From assembly GCF_900114605.1 (NCBI RefSeq), contig NZ_FOTP01000006.1:248001-312000 (forward strand): a stretch of DNA of 64,000 nt. The letters run 5' to 3'. Below, one piece after another: positions 24,165 through 32,371 of the stretch. A program made the position numbers and the translations under genes. The DNA is from Bradyrhizobium sp. NFR13 (GTDB lineage Bacteria > Pseudomonadota > Alphaproteobacteria > Rhizobiales > Xanthobacteraceae). Numbering within the stretch: position 1 is the first letter of the stretch; every line of letters begins with the position of its first letter. A model generated the notes under the pieces. That model had not been told where the DNA came from. It ran no database searches and worked only from the letters and a program-made list of their open reading frames with translations.

Positions 24165-25085
24165 TCACGTGCGTCGCTGCGGATCGACGATGTCACGCAG
24201 ACCGTCGCCGAGCAGGTTGAAGCAGAACACTGCGATCATCAGCGCGAGGCCGGGAAACAATGCGATCCACCACTCGCCTGACACCATGAAGGACGCGCCT
24301 TCGGCGACCATGATGCCCCATTCCGCGGTCGGCGGCCGGACGCCGAGACCGATAAAGGACAGGCCCGCCGCATTGAGGATCGCGTAGCCCATAGTCAGCG
24401 ACATCTGCACGATCATGATCGGCATGATGTTCGGCAGAATATGCACCAGCAGGATGCGCATCTCGCTATTGCCGGACAGCCGCGCCGCCTGCACGAAACC
24501 GGCGTCGCGACGCACATTGGCTTCGGCGCGCGCAACGCGCGCATAGAGCGGGAAGTTCACGATCGCGGTCGCGATGATGATGTTCTGCACGGTGTTGCCG
24601 AGCGCTGCCACGATGCCCATGGCCAGCACGAACAGTGGAAATGCCATGATCGTATCGGCGATGCGACCGACGATGCGGTCGGTCCAGCCGCCGAAATAGC
24701 CCGACGCGATGCCGGCGAGGCCGCCCATGGCGAACACCAGGATGACCGAGGCAATCGCAATGAAAAAATCGAGCCGTGTCGCGACAATGACGCGGCTGAA
24801 AATGTCGCGCCCGAGCTGGTCGGTGCCGAACCAGTGCGCCGCGGACGGCGCCTTCAGCGCCTGCGCGGTGTCGCTGGCGAGCGGATCGTAAGGCACGATA
24901 TAGGGACCGAACAGCGCTGCGAACACGATCAGGACCAGCAGGCCGAAGGCAAAACCCGTGACGCGGTTTTCGCCGAGGATGTAGCGGGTGTGCTGCAGCG
25001 TTGCAGCAAAGCCGGAGGTGCGTTTTGCCGGCGCAGGCTGCGGCGCGGGAACGGCTTCGGAATCGACAGGCGTGACAGCGTTCAT
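24165..25085 (-). CDS. Dipeptide/oligopeptide-type ABC transporter permease (DppC-like)
   Basis: A 306-aa inner-membrane permease with the OppC N-terminal segment, an LGTDQLGRDIFSRVI-like motif (FGTDQLGRDIFSRV) and the EAA loop ARAEANVRRDAGFVQAARLSGNSEMRILLVHILPN that contacts the ATPase. About six membrane helices are apparent. It pairs with the DppB-like protein 10 bp upstream and is followed 10 bp later by the double ATPase. Confidence 0.95.
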   Translation of the reverse strand: MNAVTPVDSEAVPAPQPAPAKRTSGFAATLQHTRYILGENRVTGFAFGLLVLIVFAALFGPYIVPYDPLASDTAQALKAPSAAHWFGTDQLGRDIFSRVIVATRLDFFIAIASVILVFAMGGLAGIASGYFGGWTDRIVGRIADTIMAFPLFVLAMGIVAALGNTVQNIIIATAIVNFPLYARVARAEANVRRDAGFVQAARLSGNSEMRILLVHILPNIMPIMIVQMSLTMGYAILNAAGLSFIGLGVRPPTAEWGIMVAEGASFMVSGEWWIALFPGLALMIAVFCFNLLGDGLRDIVDPQRRT

Positions 25086-25095
25086 GGCTTACACC

Positions 25096-26109
25096 TCACC
25101 CTTCCAGCCGCACGCGTGGATCGATCACGCCGTAGAGAATGTCGATGATCAGATTGATCAGCACATACATGACGGCCATCGTCAGCACGAAACCCTGCAC
25201 CGGCGCGAAATCGGAGGAGATCAGCGCTTCGACCGCGTAGGAGCCGATGCCCGGCCAGGCAAAGACTTTCTCGACCAGCACGTTGGCACCAAGCAGAAAC
25301 GAGAACGTCATCGACAGCGTGGTGATGACCGGCAGCATGGCGTTACGAAAGGCATAAGTGACGATCACGGCGCGTGGCGACAGTCCGCTGGCGCGGGCAG
25401 TGCGCACAAAGTCTGACGACAGGATCGCCAGCATCGAGGCGCGGGTCATGCGTGCGATCGGTGCCAGCGAGAAGATCGCCAGCGTCGCCGTCGGCAGAAT
25501 CAACTGATTAAGCGCGGACCTGAAGGCTTCCCAGTCACGCGCGATGAGACTATCGATCAGATAGAAGCCGGTCACATTAGGCGGCGTCGATGCGAACACG
25601 TCCAGTCGCCCGAGCGGCGCCGGCGACCAACCGAGCCTGAAATAGAAGACATAGACCAGCACCAACCCGGTGAAGAACACCGGCAGTGATACACCGGCCG
25701 TCGTCGTTACCCGGCATAGATGATCGATCCACGAGCCAGGCCGCGTGGCCGCGAGAATGCCGAGCGGAATGGCGATCATGATCGAGACCAGCAGACCAAG
25801 TAGCGTCAGTTCGGCCGATGCCGGCAGGCGATTGCGAATTTCAGTCGCCACTGGTTGGCCGGTGGTCAGCGAGTTGCCGAAATCGCCTTTGGCCAGATCA
25901 GCGGTGTAGCGGAAAAACTGCTCGATCAGCGGCTTGTCGAGACCGAGCTTCTTGCGGATTTCCTCAATGGCCTGCTTGTCCGCTGACGGTCCTGCGAAAT
26001 AGGCCGCGGGATCGCCAGGCAAAGCGCGCGTCAGCAGGAATGTGACGATGACGACCCCAATCAAGCTCGGGATCGCGAACATCAATCGTTTGCCGATCAG
26101 GCTGAGCAT
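25096..26109 (-). CDS. Dipeptide/oligopeptide-type ABC transporter permease (DppB-like)
   Basis: A 337-aa permease of the OppB/DppB type. It opens with the membrane-embedded TM1 (FAIPSLIGVVIVTFLLTRALPGDPAA) and the periplasmic helical insert typical of DppB, and contains the EAA loop (FVRTARASGLSPRAVIVTYAFRNAMLP) and the ending DILYGVIDPRVRL. It forms the channel together with the DppC-like protein, and lies six bases downstream of the binding-protein gene. Confidence 0.95.
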   Translation of the reverse strand: MLSLIGKRLMFAIPSLIGVVIVTFLLTRALPGDPAAYFAGPSADKQAIEEIRKKLGLDKPLIEQFFRYTADLAKGDFGNSLTTGQPVATEIRNRLPASAELTLLGLLVSIMIAIPLGILAATRPGSWIDHLCRVTTTAGVSLPVFFTGLVLVYVFYFRLGWSPAPLGRLDVFASTPPNVTGFYLIDSLIARDWEAFRSALNQLILPTATLAIFSLAPIARMTRASMLAILSSDFVRTARASGLSPRAVIVTYAFRNAMLPVITTLSMTFSFLLGANVLVEKVFAWPGIGSYAVEALISSDFAPVQGFVLTMAVMYVLINLIIDILYGVIDPRVRLEG

Positions 26110-26115
26110 GACACA

Positions 26116-27735
26116 TCACGCCTTCACGAGCGCGCGATAGTCGAGTCGACGGTGGAACCAGTACTGGTAGCCGGAGATGTTCTTCTGCATCGCCACGTTG
26201 ACATAGGGCTGATACAGCGGGATCCGTGGCACATCATTGAAAGCGAGATCGACGAAGCCTTTCACGTCCGCATCATAGGCTGCCTTGTCGCCGGTTGCGG
26301 CGGCGGTGCGCGCACCGTTGATGAGCTTGTCCATCTCGGGCGACTTGTAGCTCATGGTGTTAAACACCGAATTGTCCCCGTGATAGCACCAATAGAAGAA
26401 GTATTCGGGGTAATCGAGCCAGCCGGAGAACACGTTGGTGTAGAGCGGCATCTCCTTCTTGTTCAGCTCGGTGCGCCAATTGGCGCCGGGGATCTTGTTG
26501 ATGGTCGTCTTGATGCCGATCTGGCCGAGGCTTTCCTGCACCAGCACACAAAGTGGCTCATTGACGACAGCGAAGCCGAGATCGAATGAGATCGTGGTCT
26601 CGAAGCCATTGGGATAGCCGGCCTCTGCGAGCAGTGCCTTCGCCTTGGCCATGTCGGTATTGTATTTATGGGGCTGCGGCCACGCGACTTCGGTCGGCTT
26701 GTCGGCTGATGCGCCGTACATCGGATTGGCGAGACCGAACAACACGGCATCGACGATCTTCTGATAGGGCAGCGCATAGGCGACGGCCTGGCGCACCTTC
26801 GGATTGTCGAAGGGCGGCTTGGTGACATTCATGCCGATATACTGGATGCCGTTGCTGAACGGCAGCGACACCACGTCGAGCTTGCCGTTGGCCTTGATCT
26901 CCTGGAAATCCTTGTAGGGCAGTTCATAGGACATATCGGCATCGCCGCGCTCGAGCAGCGCGCGCCGGTTGCCGGCCTGCGGCACCATGCGCCAGATCAC
27001 GCGCTTGATCTTCGGCATCGGACCGGAGACCCAGTCGTCATTGCGCTCGAGGATGACTTCGGTGCCGGCGGTCCACTTGGTCACCTTGTAGGCGCCGCCG
27101 CCGGCGGTCTGCATCTTGGTGTATTCGAGACCCCACGGATCCTTCTCGGTGGCGTTCTTCTTCACCAGTTCGGAATTGATCACGCAGGGGACGATAACCG
27201 CGAGATCCGGAATCGTCAGGCGATCCTTGGTGGCGAAATCGACGCGCACAGTGTGATCATCAACGATCACGAACTGCTCGGGCTTCTTCAGCGATCCGGC
27301 GCTCATCTGGAAGGTCGGAAAACCGCCGACGCTCACCGAGCGATCCAGTGACCACTTGACGTCCTTCGCCGTCACCGGCGTGCCATCGTGAAACTTCGCG
27401 TTCTTGCGCAGCTTGAAGGTCGCCGACATGTCGCTGATGGTCATGTCCTCGGCGAGTTCGGGCTTGAACTTGTCGCGGTCGTAATAGGGCACGCCGCCGG
27501 GGCCGGCCTTCATCTCGTGACCGATCAGGCGGTCGTAGCAATTCCAGGACACTTCATAGCCGGGCACATTGGTGCCGACGCCATGGATATCGAGGTTGTT
27601 GGGGCCGCTTTCGGAGACGATCAGCAGGGTTTCGGATCGGGCATCCGCCTTGGCGGACGAGAAGATCGCCGGACCGGAGACCATCGCGCCGGCGGCGGCG
27701 CCTGTGGCGGTTTTCAGAAAATCACGACGCTTCAT
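26116..27735 (-). CDS. Family 5 extracellular solute-binding protein (Tat-exported)
   Basis: A 539-aa periplasmic binding protein of the peptide/nickel/opine class. ATG 27735 gives MKRRDFLKTATGAAAGAMVS, a twin-arginine signal (RRDFLK) followed by a hydrophobic core and a cleavage region near AKA; a GGGGAG sits upstream. The mature part has the family's lobes: LAEDMTISDMSATFKLRKNAKFHDGTPVTAKDV and the VRQAVAYALPYQKIVD and LLAEAGYPNG blocks. The ligand is not readable from the sequence; linkage to the AtzGEH genes suggests an amide or ureide compound. It is first in the eight-gene minus-strand cluster. Confidence 0.94.
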   Translation of the reverse strand: MKRRDFLKTATGAAAGAMVSGPAIFSSAKADARSETLLIVSESGPNNLDIHGVGTNVPGYEVSWNCYDRLIGHEMKAGPGGVPYYDRDKFKPELAEDMTISDMSATFKLRKNAKFHDGTPVTAKDVKWSLDRSVSVGGFPTFQMSAGSLKKPEQFVIVDDHTVRVDFATKDRLTIPDLAVIVPCVINSELVKKNATEKDPWGLEYTKMQTAGGGAYKVTKWTAGTEVILERNDDWVSGPMPKIKRVIWRMVPQAGNRRALLERGDADMSYELPYKDFQEIKANGKLDVVSLPFSNGIQYIGMNVTKPPFDNPKVRQAVAYALPYQKIVDAVLFGLANPMYGASADKPTEVAWPQPHKYNTDMAKAKALLAEAGYPNGFETTISFDLGFAVVNEPLCVLVQESLGQIGIKTTINKIPGANWRTELNKKEMPLYTNVFSGWLDYPEYFFYWCYHGDNSVFNTMSYKSPEMDKLINGARTAAATGDKAAYDADVKGFVDLAFNDVPRIPLYQPYVNVAMQKNISGYQYWFHRRLDYRALVKA

Positions 27736-28002
27736 TCTTGCTCTCCCCAAGGGCGCGAGTGGATCGGCTTGGGAACAGACATCGCAAACTTCGTGCCAGA
27801 GCTTAACGAACGCCTAATGCGCGCCTATGCACCTGATAATACTTGCATTTCCACAACGTTTCCGATGGTCAGCATCGCCAGAGACCCGCTCACATTGCAT
27901 ACAAAGATATTGATGTGCACAAGATTTAGACTGTTGTGCGGATCTGCCCGGTCGTTGGTCGTCTGTTTCCGGCTTGACATACACCGGCTCTCGCTTCCTT
28001 AT

Positions 28003-28017
28003 TGCGAATAGTTCGCA
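28003..28017. promoter_or_regulatory. Fur-family operator upstream of the TonB receptor (in the 27736-28055 gap)
   Basis: TGCGAA-TAG-TTCGCA is a perfect 6-3-6 palindrome followed by a further half-like GCATTAGCAT. It matches the style of Fur/Mur/Zur boxes seen in front of metal-uptake receptors in proteobacteria. It lies 39-53 bp before the GTG start at 28056. The 27736-28055 gap otherwise holds the two divergent promoters and no gene. Which Fur-family protein binds is not decided by the sequence. Confidence 0.6.
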
Positions 28018-28055
28018 TTAGCATTTGCATCAGATCAAGAACCTTGGGGAATGGC

Positions 28056-30125
28056 GTGAGTTTGAGGTTGTGGGCGTCGATCACGGGAGCAGCATGCCTC
28101 TCATCAATCTGGATTGGAGAGGCGACGGCCCAGGAGGGACAGACGCTCTCGGAAATCGTGGTCAGTGCCGAGCGGCAGAAGGAAGCGGACGGCTTCCAGT
28201 CCACCACACTGCTGACCGGTGACGCCCTCCAACGCACCACCTCGGCCTCCATCGCCGACTTGCTAGCTACCCAGCCGGGCGTTGCCGCGTCGACCTTTGC
28301 GCCGGGCGCGAGCAGGCCGAATATCCGGGGCCTCGACGACTATCGTGTTCGAATTCAGGAGAACGGCATCGGCAGCCAGGACGCATCGGATTTCAGTCAG
28401 GACCATCAGGTCCCGGTTGATCCTCTCTCCGCCGATAAGATCGAGGTGATCCGCGGTCCCGCAACGCTGCGCTATGGCAATCAGGCCATCGGCGGCGTCG
28501 TCAATGCCAGCAACAACCGCATTCCGGAAAATCTCGTCCCGGACAATTTCAGCGCACGCATCAAGGGCGGCGGCTCCTCGGTGGATAGCAGCATCGACGG
28601 CGCGGCCAGTATCGATGCCAGTGGCAACAATGTCGCCATTCACGTCGATGCCTTCGGCCGCAGCGCCGGCGATTACAGAATTCCCGGCGGCAGCGTGCAG
28701 GCCAATACGAGACTGCGCTCGGAGGGCCAGTCGGTCGGCGGCTCCTACATCTTCGACGGCGGCTATATCGGCACCGCGATCCAGCACATCACCAGCCTGT
28801 ATCATATCCCCGGCATCGCCGAATCCGCGTCGCGGACTCGCATCGATCTCGAGCAGACCAAGATCACCAGCAAAGGCGAATGGCGCGCGCCAACCGACGG
28901 CATCGCCGCGATCCGCTATACATTCGGCGTCAGCGACTACAAGCACGGCGAGCTCGGCATTGGCAGCAATGGCGTCGATGGCCTGCAGAACACCATCACC
29001 AACAAGGAAATCGAAGGCCGCTTCGAACTGGACCACGCCTCGGTCGCAACACCGCTCGGCGCATTGACTGGAAGCTGGGGCGCGCAGGCCAGCAATCGCA
29101 AGCTGGGCACCGCAGGCCTGCTCGGCGGTTTGCTCGCACCAACCAACACGGACACGGTCGCAGGCTTCGTGTTCGAGCAATTGCAGCTCTCGGACACACT
29201 CAAATTCCAGGCCGCAGGCCGTATCGAGAGCCTGTCAGTATCCGGCATGGCGCCGATCTTCCCCAGCAATTTCCTGCCACCGCCCGACACATTCTCCGAG
29301 ACCGCGGCGACACGCGATTTCACCCCGAAGAGCTTCAGCTTCGGACTCCTGAAATCACTGCCCTGGGACATGGTTGCCAATCTGAGCGTACAGCGTGCGC
29401 AGCGCGCGCCTGCCGCGCCCGAACTTTATTCGCGCGGCTCTGATGGCGCATCGGGCACCTTCGTCATCGGCAATCCAGATCTGAAAATCGAAACCGCCGA
29501 GTCGATCGAAGTCGGCCTGAAACGCAGCAGCGGCCAGCTTCGCTTCGAGGCCAGCCTCTACTACACGCGCTACCTCGATTTCATCTTCAAGCAGGTGACC
29601 GGCAACTTCTGCACCGACACTTTCGCAAGCTGTGGCGCAACCGGCCCGCTTCTGCAGGTCGCCTATGGCCAACGCGACGCGAATTTCCGCGGCGCCGAGC
29701 TGATGGCACAACTCGACGTCACACCGCTCAGCGACGGCATGCTCGGCATCGACACGCAGTTCGACGTGGTTCGCGCAACCTTTGCCGATGGCAGCAATGT
29801 TCCGCGCATTGCACCGATGCGCGTGGGCGGCGGCGTCTGGTGGCGCAGCGCCGAATGGTATGCCCGTCTGGGTGTCCTGCATGCATTCACGCAGAATGAC
29901 ATTGCGCTCAATGAAACTTCGACTGCCGGCTACAACTTGCTGAAGGCCGAGGTGAGCTATACCCACACATTCCCGAAGGTCGACGGCGGCCTGCGCGACA
30001 TCACCTTCGGCGTCACCGGAGACAATCTGCTCGACGAACAGGTCCGCAACCACATCTCCTTCAAGAAGGCGGAAGTGCTGCAGCCCGGACGCGGCGTGCG
30101 GCTCTTCACGAGTATGAGATTTTGA
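28056..30125 (+). CDS. TonB-dependent receptor, ZnuD-like
   Basis: Outer-membrane gated receptor of about 689 aa. GTG 28056 is chosen (GGGGA five bases upstream), giving a signal peptide SLRLWASITGAACLSSIW ending AQ; the earlier TTG at 28002 would place the start on the operator palindrome. A TonB box-like segment (LSEIVVSA) and plug domain (LATQPGVAASTFAPGASRPNIRGL; DKIEVIRGPATLRYGNQAIGGVVN) precede a 22-strand barrel ending in Phe. The plug segment SQDHQVPVDPLSADKIEVIRG resembles the ZnuD zinc/heme receptors. It is followed by exbB, exbD and tonB, so the complete energising system is encoded alongside. Confidence 0.92.
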   Translation: MSLRLWASITGAACLSSIWIGEATAQEGQTLSEIVVSAERQKEADGFQSTTLLTGDALQRTTSASIADLLATQPGVAASTFAPGASRPNIRGLDDYRVRIQENGIGSQDASDFSQDHQVPVDPLSADKIEVIRGPATLRYGNQAIGGVVNASNNRIPENLVPDNFSARIKGGGSSVDSSIDGAASIDASGNNVAIHVDAFGRSAGDYRIPGGSVQANTRLRSEGQSVGGSYIFDGGYIGTAIQHITSLYHIPGIAESASRTRIDLEQTKITSKGEWRAPTDGIAAIRYTFGVSDYKHGELGIGSNGVDGLQNTITNKEIEGRFELDHASVATPLGALTGSWGAQASNRKLGTAGLLGGLLAPTNTDTVAGFVFEQLQLSDTLKFQAAGRIESLSVSGMAPIFPSNFLPPPDTFSETAATRDFTPKSFSFGLLKSLPWDMVANLSVQRAQRAPAAPELYSRGSDGASGTFVIGNPDLKIETAESIEVGLKRSSGQLRFEASLYYTRYLDFIFKQVTGNFCTDTFASCGATGPLLQVAYGQRDANFRGAELMAQLDVTPLSDGMLGIDTQFDVVRATFADGSNVPRIAPMRVGGGVWWRSAEWYARLGVLHAFTQNDIALNETSTAGYNLLKAEVSYTHTFPKVDGGLRDITFGVTGDNLLDEQVRNHISFKKAEVLQPGRGVRLFTSMRF

Positions 30126-30256
30126 GTGCCGAGACCTTGGAATCGCTCCAGTTTGGGCCTCAACTCGGCCTCCAGAGGGCGACATCGTTCACATGCGAAG
30201 CTATTCTTTCGCCATCATCTCACATTGCAAACTTCGACCGACGGAATGCAGCCCCT

Positions 30257-31042
30257 ATGACAAGATCCTGGTCTCCCATCACAACTGTATTGGTGGCGGT
30301 TAGCGGAACTGCGGCGGTTCCACAGTTTGCTGTAGCGGCAACCACGGAAGCGTTACTGCCGCATAACCTGTCCCCATGGGGCATGTTCATGAACGCCGAC
30401 ATCGTGGTGAAGGCCGTGATGATCGGTCTTGCCATCGCCTCGCTGGTAACCTGGACAGTCTGGCTCGCCAAGACCATCGAACTCAACCGCGAAACACGGT
30501 CCGCCAAACGGCGGCTCGATATACTGGAAAGCGACACGACGCTGGCCCAGGTCGAGCGCGACAGCGCCGATGCCCGCGATCCCGTGGCCCAGCTCATTCA
30601 TTCGGCAGTGCGCGAGACTGCGCTCTCCCATGGACTGTTCGATGACGGCTTCAAGGAGCGCATTGCGCTCCGGCTTGAGCGCGTCGAACAGGCAATGTCG
30701 CGCCGGATCTCTCGCGGCATCGGCGTCGTCGCAACGATTGGTGCGACTGCGCCCTTCGTCGGCCTGTTCGGAACCGTCTGGGGCATCATGAACGCCTTCA
30801 TCGGCATTTCGGAAACTAAGACGACCAACCTCGCTGTCGTCGCACCGGGCATCGCAGAAGCATTGCTCGCGACAGCACTTGGTCTTGTCGCGGCCATCCC
30901 TGCGGTGGTGATCTATAATCAGCTTGTTCGCAATATCACGACCTACCGTGCGTTGCTTGGCGATGCCTCCGCACAGGTCATGCTGCTGATGAGCCGCGAT
31001 CACGGCCGTCGCGGCATGCCGATCTCGCGGGCGGCGGAATAG
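30257..31042 (+). CDS. exbB: Biopolymer transport protein ExbB
   Basis: Proton-channel subunit of the TonB energising complex, 261 aa from ATG 30257; the longer frame from 30122 overlaps the receptor stop. An N-terminal signal-like stretch (SPITTVLVAVSGTAAVPQFAVAA) is followed by a long periplasmic segment and three membrane helices: VVKAVMIGLAIASLVTWTVW, then GVVATIGATAPFVGLFGTVWGIM with the FVGLFGTVWGIM hallmark, and GIAEALLATALGLVAAIPAVV. It works with ExbD and TonB encoded next. Confidence 0.94.
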   Translation: MTRSWSPITTVLVAVSGTAAVPQFAVAATTEALLPHNLSPWGMFMNADIVVKAVMIGLAIASLVTWTVWLAKTIELNRETRSAKRRLDILESDTTLAQVERDSADARDPVAQLIHSAVRETALSHGLFDDGFKERIALRLERVEQAMSRRISRGIGVVATIGATAPFVGLFGTVWGIMNAFIGISETKTTNLAVVAPGIAEALLATALGLVAAIPAVVIYNQLVRNITTYRALLGDASAQVMLLMSRDHGRRGMPISRAAE

Positions 31043-31045
31043 ATC

Positions 31046-31483
31046 ATGGCTGCAAGATTAGGTGGGCGCTCAGGCGGCGGTGACGACCTCGAAGTCAATC
31101 ACGAAATCAATGTGACGCCTTTCATCGACGTGATGCTGGTTCTGCTGATCATCTTCATGGTGGCAGCGCCGCTGGCGACGGTCGATCTCGGTGTCGATCT
31201 GCCGGCAAGCGCCGTCGAGCCGCAGCTGCGTCCCGACAAACCGGTCTTCGTCACCGTCAAGCCTGACCTGACAATCGCTGTCGGCGAAGACATCATCCCG
31301 CGCGATACACTGAGCGGCACGCTGGATGCTGCGACCAAGAACAACAAGGACGAGCGCATCTTCCTGCGCGCGGACAAGGTCGTGAGCTATGGCGATCTGA
31401 TGGAAGTGATGAACCTGCTGCGCAATGCAGGCTATCTCAAAGTCGCACTGGTCGGCCTCGACGGACGAACCTCCGCGCCATGA
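31046..31483 (+). CDS. exbD: Biopolymer transport protein ExbD
   Basis: A 145-aa ExbD: an N-terminal membrane helix with the essential Asp in VTPFIDVMLVLLIIFMVAAPL, then the periplasmic domain ending LMEVMNLLRNAGYLKVALVGL. It starts three bases after exbB and its stop overlaps the tonB ATG. Together with ExbB it converts proton flow into TonB movement for the receptor at 28056-30125. Confidence 0.96.
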   Translation: MAARLGGRSGGGDDLEVNHEINVTPFIDVMLVLLIIFMVAAPLATVDLGVDLPASAVEPQLRPDKPVFVTVKPDLTIAVGEDIIPRDTLSGTLDAATKNNKDERIFLRADKVVSYGDLMEVMNLLRNAGYLKVALVGLDGRTSAP

Positions 31484-32331
31484 ATGTCTTTGCGCTACAT
31501 GCGCCGACCGACAGCGTCGGTCTTCGCTGGACAGGATCGGCGATCGCCATCGTCGCGATTCATGCCGGCCTGATCGCCGCCGGCATCTGGTGGTACCATC
31601 AACCAAGCCCTCCTGGCGTTGCGATCCCGACCATCATGATCGACATGGCGCCGGCCACTGCTGCGCCCGAAACGCAGCCGCTGGATATTGCGCCCGGCCC
31701 CGAGATGCAGCAAGCGGAAGCGCCGTCCGAGCCGCCGCCGGAGCCTGTTCAGCAGAAGCAGGTGGAAGAACAGATTCCGCCGACGCCCCTGATGGAGAAG
31801 CCGGTCGTCGAAGCGCCGCCCGAGCAGAAAATCGAGCCGACGCCTCCGCCGCCCGAACCAGCCAAGATCATTCCCGATCCACCAAAGCCGGTGCCGGAAA
31901 AACCCAAGCCGAAGCCGATACGCGCCGAGGTCAAGAAGAAGCCGAACGATACGCCTGCAGCGCCGCAGACCACTGCGGCACCGCGCGCAGAACGCGTTGC
32001 GCCTGCAGCGTCAGCAGCGGCCGCCGGTGCATCGAGGGCAGCGTCAGCATCTTACAATCAGCTCGTCCAATCACACTTGCAGCGTTTCAAGCAATTTCCC
32101 CAGAGTGCCCGCACTGGTCAGTCAGGCACGGCAGTCGTCAGGATCGCCTTTACGCTGGATCGCAGCGGTCGCGTGCTGTCGTCCCGCCTCCTGGGATCGT
32201 CGGGAAATTCGGCGCTCGATGCCGAAACGCTCGCCATGATCCGCCGCGCGCAACCATTTCCAGCATTTCCGCCGGAGAAGACCGGCGGTACGGAAGCGTT
32301 CAACGTTCCGCTGCGATACGATCTTCGTTAG
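31480..32331 (+). CDS. tonB: Energy transducer TonB
   Basis: A 283-aa TonB: an N-terminal membrane anchor (SAIAIVAIHAGLIAAGIWWY), a long proline- and glutamate/lysine-rich rod (about 55-150, with repeated EPP and KPKP units) that spans the periplasm, and a C-terminal TonB_C domain (VQSHLQRFKQFPQSAR; GTAVVRIAFTLDRSGRVLSS; ALDAETLAMIRRAQPFPAFP). Its ATG overlaps the exbD stop. The set receptor-exbB-exbD-tonB is a self-contained uptake operon, presumably metal-regulated from the 28003 operator. Confidence 0.95.
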   Translation: MNVFALHAPTDSVGLRWTGSAIAIVAIHAGLIAAGIWWYHQPSPPGVAIPTIMIDMAPATAAPETQPLDIAPGPEMQQAEAPSEPPPEPVQQKQVEEQIPPTPLMEKPVVEAPPEQKIEPTPPPPEPAKIIPDPPKPVPEKPKPKPIRAEVKKKPNDTPAAPQTTAAPRAERVAPAASAAAAGASRAASASYNQLVQSHLQRFKQFPQSARTGQSGTAVVRIAFTLDRSGRVLSSRLLGSSGNSALDAETLAMIRRAQPFPAFPPEKTGGTEAFNVPLRYDLR

Positions 32332-32371
32332 CGACTAACGAAGATCATGATGCGCCGCGACCGGTCAGATA

